In this document: piece after piece, positions 1-7,590 of the stretch
Layout: each line of letters begins with the position of its first letter
How positions within the stretch are numbered: the first letter of the stretch is position 1
Origin: Galactobacter valiniphilus
GTDB taxonomy: Bacteria > Actinomycetota > Actinomycetes > Actinomycetales > Micrococcaceae
Assembly: GCF_003575975.1 (NCBI RefSeq)
Contig: NZ_QQXK01000012.1
Coordinates: 1-64,000, forward strand
Length of the DNA: 64,000 bases
Direction: 5' to 3'
Made by a program: the position numbers and the translations under genes
Notes under the pieces: generated by a model
The model's database searches: none
Told to the model about the DNA's origin: nothing
The model's input: the letters and a program-made list of their open reading frames with translations, nothing else

Positions 1-2
1 TC

Positions 3-170
3 GCGTTCTTCGACCGGTCCGGCACCAGCAACGGCCCCACGGAGGCCATCAACGGCCGCCTCGAACACCTCCGCGGCACCGCCCTCGGCTTCCGCAACCT
101 CAGCCACTACATCGCCAGATCACTACTCGAGTCAGGAGGATTCAGACCCCAACTACACCCTCGTTCGTGA
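3..170 (+). CDS. ISL3-family transposase, C-terminal fragment
   Basis: The window opens inside a reading frame that gives AFFDRSGTSNGPTEAINGRL followed by LEHLRGTALGFRNLSHYIAR and ends at TGA 168-170. The N-G-P-T-E-A-I-N-G-R-L-E-x-L-R block, then GFRN and a basic tail, is the typical end of ISL3 (DDE) transposases, where the Glu of TEA is the last catalytic acidic residue. Only 55 codons are visible because the gene starts before the window, so I cannot tell whether the transposase is intact. It probably belongs to the same mobile or integrated segment as the decayed DNA that follows. Confidence 0.8.
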   Translation, partial: AFFDRSGTSNGPTEAINGRLEHLRGTALGFRNLSHYIARSLLESGGFRPQLHPRS

Positions 171-176
171 AGAGCC
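156..176 (+). repeat. Probable right terminal inverted repeat of the ISL3 element
   Basis: The transposase stop codon lies inside a stretch whose reverse complement begins GGCTCTTCACGAACGAGGG, which resembles the tip of actinobacterial ISL3-family elements. The next eight bases (177-184, CCAAAAGG) would be the place for an 8-bp target duplication. The left end is outside the window, so the repeat cannot be paired here. Confidence 0.5.
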
Positions 177-327
177 CCAAAAGGCCACCAGCGGGGGCCA
201 TCCCAAATAGATCGCTCCTCGGTCGATGCCGTTTGAGCGCGGCTGCGTCTCCACTTACGCACTCGTTCGTGTCGAGCATGGGCACTTTGGCCGCTAGCCG
301 CCGGCCGACGAGACCCTTGCCCGATGA

Positions 328-492
328 GCGGCGGTCCGGCGGCTCGTCTCGCTCGAGGAGCGGCGAGAGCAGAACCGTTGGACGCCCGACGCCCCCGAGG
401 TGCCTCACGAGGTCTGGGCTACCGACGACGTCGACGCTGGCGGCAAGCGTTGGAGCGAGCGGTTTCCCACGAAGTACCCGGCGGTAGCGTAG
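328..492 (+). pseudogene. Decayed coding remnant, 54 codons
   Basis: A frame open from after TGA 325-327 to TAG 490-492 reads like ordinary protein (for example HEVWATDDVDAGGKRWSERF, ending in PTKYPAVA) but has no start codon or ribosome site at a sensible place. I do not recognise the family. It looks like the C-terminal end of a gene whose front has been lost. The bases from 171 to 1030 otherwise hold no convincing intact gene on either strand. Confidence 0.25.
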
Positions 493-676
493 ATGGCAGA
501 GCAGGTGCCGTCGGTGCGCTCGGGGGTGCATCAGCGGCATGAGGTGCGACGGTCTGGTTGTGCGGCGCTACCGACTGCGGGAATGGCGAGCCGATGAGCC
601 AGCACCGCCGCGACGGGCCAGTGCGAGGCCAGCTCCTGTTAGATCTCAATGCGGCGACGCGCGGGTCGCGCGGGGA

Positions 677-1019
677 CTACCCGCTCGCGGCTCCGACGAG
701 GCGGTCGTGAACGAGGAAGATGTGGCGGACGTGTTGGTAGGCCGCGAGGGCGGCGACCGGGCTCGAGAGTTCCACGCCCACGAGTGGGGTCACGCGGCGC
801 TTTGCTGGGCCTTCCAGGAAGGGCGTTCAGAGAATGGCTGGGCGCACGTCGGACGCGATGACGCCGCACGGCTACGGCCTCCTTTGGGACGTTCAGCTCG
901 AACAGTCGCCCGAGCGCGGGGATGACTTCTTCGCCCAGCGCCCAGCACAGGGCCGGCAAACAGGCTGAGGCACCGTAGACCGAGTAGTTGGCACGCAATC
1001 GGCGCCCGAGTCGACGCAT
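677..1019 (-). pseudogene. Frameshifted small gene remnant
   Basis: On the minus strand an ATG at 1019 starts a protein-like stretch (LRANYSVYGASACLPALCWA, then LGEEVIPALGRLFELNVP). The likely continuation, VELSSPVAALAAYQHVRHIF followed by LVHDRLVGAASG and a stop at 677-679, is in another frame and is itself interrupted by a TGA. Both halves have natural composition, which suggests one gene of roughly 110 codons broken by a frameshift and a stop. I do not recognise the family; the joined reading is my inference. Confidence 0.25.
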
Positions 1020-1061
1020 CCCCCGAGGCTAGCTTCTCCTAAATGGTGGCACAGACTTGGC

Positions 1062-1108
1062 CCTGTCTTGTTAATAGGGGGGCATCGGTTCGAATCCGGC
1101 GAGGGGCT
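1062..1108 (+). tRNA. 3' part of tRNA-Thr(UGU), probable attachment-site remnant
   Basis: Bases 1062-1066 and 1074-1078 form a 5-bp anticodon stem around the loop CTTGTTA, so the anticodon is TGT (threonine, codon ACA). A T arm follows (1084-1100, loop TTCGAAT) and then the acceptor 3' strand GAGGGGC plus discriminator T. The expected 5' acceptor strand (about GCCCCTC) and a D arm are absent upstream, where unrelated sequence begins. A tRNA truncated exactly this way is what remains at the far end of an island that integrated into a tRNA-Thr gene. It could also be a simple deletion. It cannot make a functional tRNA. Confidence 0.65.
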
Positions 1109-1119
1109 CGAACGCGGTT

Positions 1120-1147
1120 CCCCTGTCCTGACGGGGGTATCGCTTTT
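1120..1147 (+). terminator. Rho-independent terminator behind the tRNA-Thr fragment
   Basis: CCCCTGT and its partner on the other side of a short CCTG loop form a GC-rich hairpin at 1120-1136, followed by a T-rich run ending TTTT at 1144-1147. It is the natural terminator of the tRNA gene whose 3' end precedes it. Confidence 0.55.
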
Positions 1148-1248
1148 CTTCTGCATGGATGCGACCGGCCAGCGCGGCCGGCGCGAGCCGGTGACCGGGG
1201 CATCAGTGGCATCATGGGCGCAACTGTTGGCGACGCTGGGGGAGTGCC

Positions 1249-2148
1249 GTGAAGAAGTCCAGGTCCATGACCGCGCTGGCGGTCGCAGCCGTGCTTGCGC
1301 TGACCGCCTGCGGCCAGGGCGGGGTGCCGGGGGTGCCCGGGCTCAGCTCCGGGGGAGGCGCCACCGCGCAGTCGGTGAGCCCGCCCGCCCCTGGAGGGGG
1401 CGTTGATCCGAGCGGCCCGCCGTCCCTGCCCTCGGCCGGCCCGGTCAGCCCAGGCGGCCCGGAAGGCACGCCGGACACCCCGGGGTCGCAGGGCCCCGAG
1501 GGCGCAGCACCCATCCCCGCCACCGGCAACCGCGCTGGCGGCGTGGTCCTGGAGACCCCCAGCAGCATGGCGCCGACGGGCGGCGGCCACCTGACGAGCG
1601 CGGAACTCCAGGCCGCGGAGGACGCCACCTCGGTGGCGCCCGGCGGGGCCCGCCCCCGCGGCGTGGACTCCTCCGGATCGCCCGAACAGCTCATCATCTA
1701 CGCGGACCTGCTGTGCTCGCACTGCGCCAATTTCCAGAACACCAACGCGGCGGCGATCTCCCAGTAGCTCGCTGAAAAGAAGGTCACCGTGGAGTACCGG
1801 CTCGTGCCGATCCTGCCCTCCGGCTCCGCGTACCCGGCGCGCGCCGCCAACGCCCTGTACTGCGTGGCCGACAAGGATCCGGCAGGTTTCCTCCCAGCCA
1901 TGAAGGCCCTGTACGCGGATCAGCGCGAGCGCAGCGACGAGGAACTGGCTTCTGTGGTCACGCAGGCCGGCGGTCCCGACGTGAGCGAATGCATCGCCAG
2001 GGGCACCTTCCGTCCCTACGCCGCGGTCTCCAAGGGCAACATGCTGCTGGACGGCGTTCCGGGAACCCCTGCGATCTTCATGAACGGTGAGGAGTTCGAC
2101 GGCGCGAGCTTCGACGAGTTCAAGGCCTGGGTCGAGGAGCGCTTCTAA
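1249..2148 (+). pseudogene. DsbA/thioredoxin-fold lipoprotein interrupted by an in-frame TAG
   Basis: GTG 1249, behind a GGGGGAG ribosome site, starts a lipoprotein signal (MTALAVAAVLALTAC, lipobox LTAC), a Pro/Gly-rich linker of about 120 residues and a DsbA-like domain. The active-site motif CSHC lies in YADLLCSHCANFQ. The frame is cut by TAG at 1765-1767 right after AAAISQ and resumes in the same frame with LAEKKVTVEYRLVPI to TAA 2146-2148. The second half carries the helical insert and the GTPAIFMNG cis-Pro segment of the fold. Without readthrough the product would be 172 residues, with CxxC but without the cis-Pro loop. A single base change from CAG or GAG would explain it. The role would have been extracytoplasmic thiol-disulfide exchange. 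Confidence 0.8.
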
Positions 2149-2162
2149 ACAGCACTGGGTGC

Positions 2163-3263
2163 TCAGCGCTGGCGCAGCCGAGGAATGGTCGAAAGCTCCG
2201 CAAACCATTGTTGGGGGAGCTCGTGGGACTTGGTCGCCTGCAGCGTGACTTGCGTGGACACGGCGTTCCCCTTCAACCTCAGCCATGCGAGGGCCAGTAC
2301 CCCTCCCGAGGCGAGGTGCTGGACTACCGGAGCGAAGTGCACGCTACTCGCGGCGGACAACGTACCGACGGGCTGCCCATCGATGCGGACTTCGATGACG
2401 TCCTTCGGTGACTTGGCCGTGCCGCCAACCGTCACGTGGAGCGTGCCGAGTGCGAGTCCGTCGCCCGCAGGCGAGACGTATCGCGCCAAGGTGCCCTGGT
2501 ACTTCTCCTCGCCGGTGAGTTGGAGGGCGTTGCCCCACGGAAGCAATGACGAGGCGGCTTCGGGAGGGTCGTTGACGGGGATCAGCAGGTGCGGATCTTT
2601 GAGGGCCAAGCGGAGATTCGCGAAGTAGCGGGGCTTGCGCGGCTTGTCGTAGTCCTTGCGCGCGACGGCCCACAAGTTGGCCCGCGCCGTGGGGGCGAAG
2701 CCCGCCCTGACGAGGTCCATCAGCACCGGTTGGTACTCCCGCGCGTCGTCGCGTCCGAGATATCCGGCGGTGCGGCCGCCCAGTTGCACGGCGACAGCGT
2801 TCGCATCGTGCGGATTGTCCGGCTCCGGCACGAGAGTGGCGGTCAGGTCCTCCAGAACCATCTCTTCGTCGAGCCGGGGTGCGCGCCCCAGCGCGGCGTG
2901 AATCGCCTCCATGTAGGCAAACTCCGCCTCGACCTCGACTCCCGGCCGGCCGCTTCCGCCGGCGAGCGGGTAGGGGGCGCGAGCACCCGTGGGCTGGCGC
3001 TCGCGCGTGCTTGCGGGAGCCGGGCGGCGACCGAACAGCCTGCGCTTGCGGGGCGCCTCCTCGGTCGCGGCGACGACAGCGGCGGACGTGGCCGAGACTC
3101 GAGCTTCAACGGGACGTTGCAGCGGAACCAGCGGGTCGTGGACCGCTGCCCCGTTACTCGCTGCCGTGTCGGTCCAGTTCGTCCCGTCCCAATATCGGTG
3201 CTGATGCCGTCCCGTCGGGTCCGGGTACCAGTCGGCGGGCGGGGACGGGGGCAGCTGATTCAT
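2163..3263 (-). CDS. DUF2510 and HIRAN domain protein
   Basis: The 366-residue product starts at ATG 3263 behind a GGAGGT site. Its N-terminus is a DUF2510 unit (DWYPDPTGRHQHRYWDGTNW, about residues 11-31), a short Trp-rich module common in actinobacterial membrane or secreted proteins. After a basic low-complexity linker, residues of about 130-190 (LVPEPDNPHDANAVAVQLGG, then AGYLGRDDAREYQPVL) match the HIRAN fold, found in DNA-repair helicases and as a stand-alone putative DNA-end sensor. The C-terminal 170 residues are unassigned and beta-rich. No membrane segment is visible. Convergent with the broken DsbA gene, 14 bp apart. The function is unknown. Confidence 0.7.
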   Translation of the reverse strand: MNQLPPSPPADWYPDPTGRHQHRYWDGTNWTDTAASNGAAVHDPLVPLQRPVEARVSATSAAVVAATEEAPRKRRLFGRRPAPASTRERQPTGARAPYPLAGGSGRPGVEVEAEFAYMEAIHAALGRAPRLDEEMVLEDLTATLVPEPDNPHDANAVAVQLGGRTAGYLGRDDAREYQPVLMDLVRAGFAPTARANLWAVARKDYDKPRKPRYFANLRLALKDPHLLIPVNDPPEAASSLLPWGNALQLTGEEKYQGTLARYVSPAGDGLALGTLHVTVGGTAKSPKDVIEVRIDGQPVGTLSAASSVHFAPVVQHLASGGVLALAWLRLKGNAVSTQVTLQATKSHELPQQWFAELSTIPRLRQR

Positions 3264-3477
3264 GCGGAGACCTCCGGGGGACGGCGCTGCAGAATGAAGT
3301 GAGCACCACCCAAAGGAGAACGGGCGTTTGGCGCGAGGGGCCGGCCCGGATCACAGGCCATCAGGGGAACAACGCCCGACGCCGCGTCGTTGAGTCTTCA
3401 TGGAACCTCACCTCGAGCGGCGCTCGCCGCCGGTGGCGGCTCCGCCCCAGCAGCATCCCTCCCCAGGAGTAGTAGAC

Positions 3478-4143
3478 GTGAGCAACCCCGCCTCCCCGCT
3501 GAAGGTCGCCGTGCTCGGTGCCGGCCACGTGGGCACCGTGCTGGCCCGCCTGTCAGTGGCCGCCGGCCACGACGTGCGCCTGGCCACGACCCGAGACGCC
3601 CGCGAGCTGGCCCTCATCGCCGACTTCCTGGTCCCCGGCGTCACCGCCACGTCCATCCCGGAGGCCGTCTCCGACGCCGACCTGGTCATCGCCGCCGTGC
3701 CGCTGCACCGCTACCGCACGCTGGATGTCGAGGCGCTGCGCGGCAAGGTCGTGGTTGACCTCATGAATTACTGGGCAGGCACCGACGGGCGCATCGACGA
3801 GTTCGAGGTGCCGGACACCTCCGCCGAGGTGATCGCCGCCTTCCTGGACGGCTCCCAGACCGTCAAGACGCTGAACCACATCGGCTACCACGAGATGGAA
3901 TCCGACCACCGCCCCGCCGGCGACCCCGAGCGCCGTGCCGTGGCGCTTGCCGGCAACGACGAGGACGCCAAGGCCCTCGTGGCCCGCTTCCTCGACGAGA
4001 TCGGCTTCGACCCGGTGGACGCCGGCGACCTCGCCGCGAGCGCCGGCTTCCAGCCAGGCACCCCCATCTTCAACGGCTCCTTCGACGCGCAGCAGATGCG
4101 CGCCGCGCTCGACGTCGCCGTGCCCGAGCCCCAGCGCGCCTGA
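3478..4143 (+). CDS. NADPH-dependent F420 reductase-like oxidoreductase
   Basis: Start chosen at GTG 3478 because AGGAG (3465-3469) lies 8 bases upstream; the frame is open further up without a better site. The 221-residue product begins with a Rossmann nucleotide-binding loop (VAVLGAGHVG, about residues 9-18) and continues with VIAAVPLHRY and VVVDLMNYW, the arrangement seen in NAD-binding domain 2 (F420:NADP oxidoreductase-like) proteins. It would transfer hydride between NADP(H) and a second cofactor or substrate in the cytoplasm. No F420 biosynthesis genes are in the window, so the second substrate is not certain. Monocistronic, with a strong terminator after it. Confidence 0.75.
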   Translation: MSNPASPLKVAVLGAGHVGTVLARLSVAAGHDVRLATTRDARELALIADFLVPGVTATSIPEAVSDADLVIAAVPLHRYRTLDVEALRGKVVVDLMNYWAGTDGRIDEFEVPDTSAEVIAAFLDGSQTVKTLNHIGYHEMESDHRPAGDPERRAVALAGNDEDAKALVARFLDEIGFDPVDAGDLAASAGFQPGTPIFNGSFDAQQMRAALDVAVPEPQRA

Positions 4144-4286
4144 CCCGGACGCCCGGCGCAGCCGGGTTCAGCCCGGCCAACCCGGCCCGCGCCCACCGGG
4201 CGTTGCCCGCGAACGCGGGCACGCGCCGTCGGGCACCGGGCCCCTGATCGCAAGGCCCCCTGCTGACAAGACAGGTGCCCGAGCAA

Positions 4287-4325
4287 CGCGAAAGGCCCTC
4301 CCCGTGAAGGGGAGAGCCTTTCGCG
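4287..4325. terminator. Bidirectional terminator between convergent genes
   Basis: CGCGAAAGGC at 4287-4296 pairs perfectly with 4316-4325, with an inner CCCC/GGGG stem. The A and T runs within the stem let it serve both the oxidoreductase on the plus strand and the 3-hydroxyacyl-CoA dehydrogenase gene on the minus strand. Confidence 0.8.
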
Positions 4326-4341
4326 TGGTCGGCGCTACGGC

Positions 4342-5199
4342 TCAGGCGTCGTAAGTGTAGAAGCCCTTGCCGGTCGCGCGGCCGAGCTCGCCGGCGTCGA
4401 TCTTTTCCTTGAGCTTGGCGGCCACGGCCTGGTGGGCCGGGTCGGGGTTCGAGGAGGTGATGTTGTAGGCCGTGGTCAGGCCCACCACGTCGAACACCTG
4501 GAACGGACCCATGGGCGAACCGGTGGCGAGCTTCCAGGTCTTGTCGATGGTCTCCGGATCGGCGAAGTCGCCGGCCCACAGGCCCGCCGCGGCGTCGAGC
4601 CACGGCACCAGGAGGGAGTTGAGCAGGTAGCCGGCCTTCTCCTTCTTCAGGACGATCGGCACCATGCCCATCTCGGCGGCGTACTCCTCGACCTCGCGCT
4701 TGGTCTCCTCGGAGGTGGCGGGCACGGGCATGACCTCGGCCGTGTTGTGCTTCCAGATCTCGTTGGCGAAGTGCAGCGCCAGGAACTTCTCCGGGCGGTC
4801 CGTCGCGTCGACAATGTCGGAGGGCAGCAGGGTGGAGGAGTTGGTCGCGAAGATCGTCTTCTCCGGGGCCACGGCCGAGAGCTTCTCGTAGGTGCCGCGC
4901 TTGATCTCGATCTTCTCCGGCACGGCCTCGATGACGAGGTCGGCGTCCTTCACGGCCTCGGCGAGATCGGCGGTGAAGGTCATCGACTCGAGGGCGGCCT
5001 GGGCCTTGCCACCGGCGGCGCCGTCGACCTCGGCCTCGTAGCGCTTGGCCAGGCCGGCCGCGCGCTCGCGGCCGGCGGCCACGGCGTCGTCGTTGATGTC
5101 ATAGGCCGTGACGGTCTTGCCGGCAAACGCCGCCTGGTAAGCGATCTGGGAACCGAGGACGCCGGTGCCGAGGACCGTGACGTGCTGGATGTTGCTCAT
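4342..5199 (-). CDS. 3-hydroxyacyl-CoA dehydrogenase, NAD-dependent
   Basis: The 285-residue protein is the compact single-function form, similar in length to 3-hydroxybutyryl-CoA dehydrogenases. It has the dinucleotide-binding loop VLGTGVLGSQIAYQAAFAG near the N-terminus, the ATNSSTLLPSDI segment, the catalytic-region sequence LHFANEIW and the C-terminal helical domain (KEKAGYLLNSLLVPWLDAA, then TGSPMGPFQVFDVVGL). It oxidises the 3-hydroxyl of acyl-CoA in beta-oxidation or acts in reverse in butanoyl-CoA metabolism. Its ATG overlaps the stop of the upstream TetR gene by four bases, so the two are cotranscribed and translationally coupled. Confidence 0.9.
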   Translation of the reverse strand: MSNIQHVTVLGTGVLGSQIAYQAAFAGKTVTAYDINDDAVAAGRERAAGLAKRYEAEVDGAAGGKAQAALESMTFTADLAEAVKDADLVIEAVPEKIEIKRGTYEKLSAVAPEKTIFATNSSTLLPSDIVDATDRPEKFLALHFANEIWKHNTAEVMPVPATSEETKREVEEYAAEMGMVPIVLKKEKAGYLLNSLLVPWLDAAAGLWAGDFADPETIDKTWKLATGSPMGPFQVFDVVGLTTAYNITSSNPDPAHQAVAAKLKEKIDAGELGRATGKGFYTYDA

Positions 5200-5954
5200 C
5201 GTGACTCCTGCTGTGTGGTTGGGGTGTTGTTGACGACCTCGGTGCGGTTCAGGGCCCGCACGAGGAGTTCGAATTGGCCTCGCAGGTCCGCCCGGGAGAG
5301 CAGCGGGAAGCCGGCGCGAGCGCGGCGCGCCACGCTGAGTTGGATCGCGTCCCAGGCGGCGGAGCCCGCGAGGCGGGCCTCCGTGGCGAGGTGCCCGACG
5401 GCGGCCGGGGCCGCGGGTGCCTCGCCCGCCGGGGCGGGGGGCTGGGTGGGATCCACCTCAGTGGCGGCCGCGCCGGAGGCGCTCGCGAGCGATGCGGCGA
5501 GCTCCTCGAAGGGCTCGGCGATGGCCAGCTCCCAGCGGCGCGCGATGCGCTCGCCCTCGCTGAGGTAGTCGCCGCCTATGGTGGGGAAGAGTAGCTCGCG
5601 CTGATAGAGGGCCGCGTTGTCCGGGCGCTCGTCACCGATCGCCAGGAGCGCGCCGGCCAGAGCGTCCACGCGTCCCACGGTGTCCAGCGGGTCCAGCGCG
5701 GCGGCGGTCGAGAGGCCGCGGTCAAGGGCCGCCTCGAAGCGCGTGTTGAGCGCCAGGACGAGCAGCTCGGTCTTGGAGCAGGCGTAGCGGAAGAGGGTTC
5801 CCTCGGCGACGTCTGCGGCGCGGGCGATGGCCTCCGTCGTCACGTCCGCGAAGGGGGCCTCGTCGAAGAGGGTGGCCGCAGCGTCTGCGATGCGGGCCGC
5901 GCGCTCGAGCTTGCCGCGTTCGCGGCGGCCGAGCGGCTGGGGCTGCGTGCTCAC
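5196..5954 (-). CDS. TetR/AcrR-family transcriptional regulator
   Basis: GTG 5954 follows an AAAGGAGG site. Residues of about 14-60 form the TetR helix-turn-helix (ARIADAAATLFDEAPFADVT, then TEAIARAADVAEGTLFRYAC); the remaining 190 residues are a variable ligand-binding domain with an Ala/Pro-rich insert. The product is 252 residues, slightly long for the family because of that insert. It lies directly upstream of and overlaps the 3-hydroxyacyl-CoA dehydrogenase gene, so it likely represses itself and that gene through the palindrome at 5998-6023. An acyl-CoA ligand is plausible but not shown. Confidence 0.88.
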   Translation of the reverse strand: MSTQPQPLGRRERGKLERAARIADAAATLFDEAPFADVTTEAIARAADVAEGTLFRYACSKTELLVLALNTRFEAALDRGLSTAAALDPLDTVGRVDALAGALLAIGDERPDNAALYQRELLFPTIGGDYLSEGERIARRWELAIAEPFEELAASLASASGAAATEVDPTQPPAPAGEAPAAPAAVGHLATEARLAGSAAWDAIQLSVARRARAGFPLLSRADLRGQFELLVRALNRTEVVNNTPTTQQESR

Positions 5955-5997
5955 GGGGCCTCCTTTCCGGGTCGCTTTCCCACCGAGGCGAATTCCT

Positions 5998-6023
5998 GAG
6001 TGGACTCATGAATGAGTCTACTC
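5998..6023. promoter_or_regulatory. 26-bp palindrome, likely TetR operator
   Basis: GAGTGGACTCAT and ATGAGTCTACTC are inverted copies (11 of 12 positions) separated by GA, about 45 bp upstream of the TetR start. This size and position are typical of an autoregulatory TetR operator. The opuCA-like gene diverges 90 bp away and could be affected, but nothing in the sequence shows that. Confidence 0.65.
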
Positions 6024-6101
6024 ATTTTTTCGACGGTGGAGTGTCTGCTCCCTCACACGCGATGTTGCCCCGCGCAGGCCCCACGCCGGCCGCGCGCGTT
6101 G

Positions 6102-6107
6102 TAGCGT
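6102..6107 (+). promoter_or_regulatory. -10 element of a leaderless promoter for the osmoprotectant operon
   Basis: TAGCGT ends eight bases before GTG 6115 and there is no Shine-Dalgarno sequence, so transcription would begin at or next to the start codon. The same TAnnnT-to-start spacing recurs in the window. Confidence 0.45.
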
Positions 6108-6114
6108 GGGCGCC

Positions 6115-6942
6115 GTGATCGAGTTCCAGCACGTGGGCAAGGACTATCCGGACGGCACGCGCGCCGTGGGCGACGTGTCGCTGAGCCTCGAGGCGGGCAG
6201 CTGCACCGTGCTCGTCGGCTCCAGCGGCAGCGGCAAGACGACGCTCCTGCGCATGGTCAACCGCATGGTGGAGCCGAGCCGCGGGCGCGTGCTCGTGGAC
6301 GGCCGCGCTGTGCGCGAGGCCAATCCCGTCCAGCTCCGCCGCGAGATCGGCTACGTCATGCAGGGCTCCGGCCTGCTCCCGCACCGCACGGTCCTCGCGA
6401 ACGTGGAGACCGTGCCGCTGCTGCGCGGGGAGAGCAAGCAGGAGTCGCGGCGCCGCGCCCTGCTGCAATTGGAGCGCGTGGGGCTGGACCCCCTCAGCTA
6501 CTCCCGCTATCCGGGCCAGCTCTCCGGTGGCCAGCAGCAGCGCGTTGGCGTGGCCCGCGCCCTCGCCTCCGATCCCGACGTGCTGCTCATGGACGAGCCC
6601 TTCGGTGCCGTCGACCCGCTCGTCCGCGCCGAACTACAGGCCCAGCTGCGTGCCCTGCAGGACGAGCTGAAGAAGACCATCCTCTTCGTTACCCACGACA
6701 TGGACGAGGCCCTGCTCCTCGCCGACCGGATCGTGGTGCTGCGCCCCGGCGGCGAAATCGCCCAGGACGCCACCCCCGAGGAGATTGTCTCCGCCCCCGC
6801 CGACGACTTTGTGCGCGGCTTCCTGGGCCTGGACAGCGCCCAGCGCGCGCTGCACCTGCAGCCAGGCGCGGCCGGCGATGTGGTGCTCGATCGTTTCGGC
6901 CGGCCGCTCGGCGTGGTGCCGCGCGCGCCCCAGGAGTCCTGA
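6115..6942 (+). CDS. Osmoprotectant ABC transporter ATP-binding protein (OpuCA/ProV type)
   Basis: Start taken as GTG 6115 (VIEFQHVGKDYPDG), which fits the leaderless -10 box; GTG 6106 would add three residues. Walker A is GSSGSGKTT, followed by the Q-loop region EIGYVMQGSGLLPHRTV, signature LSGGQQQRVGVARAL, Walker B VLLMDEPFGAVDP and switch His in FVTHDMDEA. At 275 residues it lacks the paired CBS domains that form the ionic-strength sensor in longer OpuCA/OpuAA proteins, although a short tail remains. First of four genes for uptake of glycine betaine, choline or a related compatible solute. Confidence 0.88.
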   Translation: MIEFQHVGKDYPDGTRAVGDVSLSLEAGSCTVLVGSSGSGKTTLLRMVNRMVEPSRGRVLVDGRAVREANPVQLRREIGYVMQGSGLLPHRTVLANVETVPLLRGESKQESRRRALLQLERVGLDPLSYSRYPGQLSGGQQQRVGVARALASDPDVLLMDEPFGAVDPLVRAELQAQLRALQDELKKTILFVTHDMDEALLLADRIVVLRPGGEIAQDATPEEIVSAPADDFVRGFLGLDSAQRALHLQPGAAGDVVLDRFGRPLGVVPRAPQES

Positions 6943-6945
6943 ACC

Positions 6946-7590
6946 GTGCAGTGGATCCTCGCCAACGGCCAGTTGCTGCTGCAACGCACCCTAGAACACC
7001 TGTCCCTCGCGCTGCCTGCCGTGGTGCTGGCCCTGCTGCTCTCCCTGCCGCTCGGTTGGCTCGCCGCGCGCTTTAGCGCCTCGCGTTGGTTGTTGGTCTC
7101 CGGGACGGGCCTGCTCTACGCGATCCCCTCGCTCCCGCTCTTTGTCATGCTTCCGGCGATCCTCGGCACGGGGCTACGCAGCCCCATCAACGTTGTCGCG
7201 GCGCTCACGCTGTACGGCGTGGCGCTCATGGTGCGTTCCGTGAGCGACGCCCTGCGCGCCGTGGACCCCACCGTGCTCGACGCGGCCAAGGCCCAGGGCA
7301 TGGGCGGCTGGCGGCTCACCTTCGGCGTGCAGCTACCGCTCGCGATCCCTGCCCTCACCGCCGGCTGGCGCGTCGTGGCGGTCTCGACCGTCTCGCTCGT
7401 GACCGTGTCAGGCGTGCTCGGCCTGCCCTCGCTCGGCCTGCTCTTTGTTGACGGCTTCCAGCGCGGCATCACGGAGGAGATCGTGGCCGGCCTTGTGCTG
7501 ACCGTGGTCCTCGCCGTGCTGCTCGACCAGCTCATCAGCCTGCTCGGCCGCCTCCTGGCGCCGTGGGCCCGGCGGGCGGTGGCGGCATGA
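6946..7590 (+). CDS. Osmoprotectant ABC transporter permease (OpuCB type)
   Basis: The start is GTG 6946, three bases after the ATPase stop, indicating coupled translation. The 214-residue product has about five to six hydrophobic helices and the MetI-like permease signature, DAAKAQGMGGWRLTFGVQLP followed by LAIPALTAGW, which contacts the ATPase. A second permease overlaps its end. Both together would form the channel of the importer. Confidence 0.88.
   Translation: MQWILANGQLLLQRTLEHLSLALPAVVLALLLSLPLGWLAARFSASRWLLVSGTGLLYAIPSLPLFVMLPAILGTGLRSPINVVAALTLYGVALMVRSVSDALRAVDPTVLDAAKAQGMGGWRLTFGVQLPLAIPALTAGWRVVAVSTVSLVTVSGVLGLPSLGLLFVDGFQRGITEEIVAGLVLTVVLAVLLDQLISLLGRLLAPWARRAVAA

Noticed and set aside
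1041-1108. Intact tRNA gene
   Set aside because: No D arm or matching 5' acceptor strand exists upstream of the anticodon arm, so only a 3' fragment can be supported.
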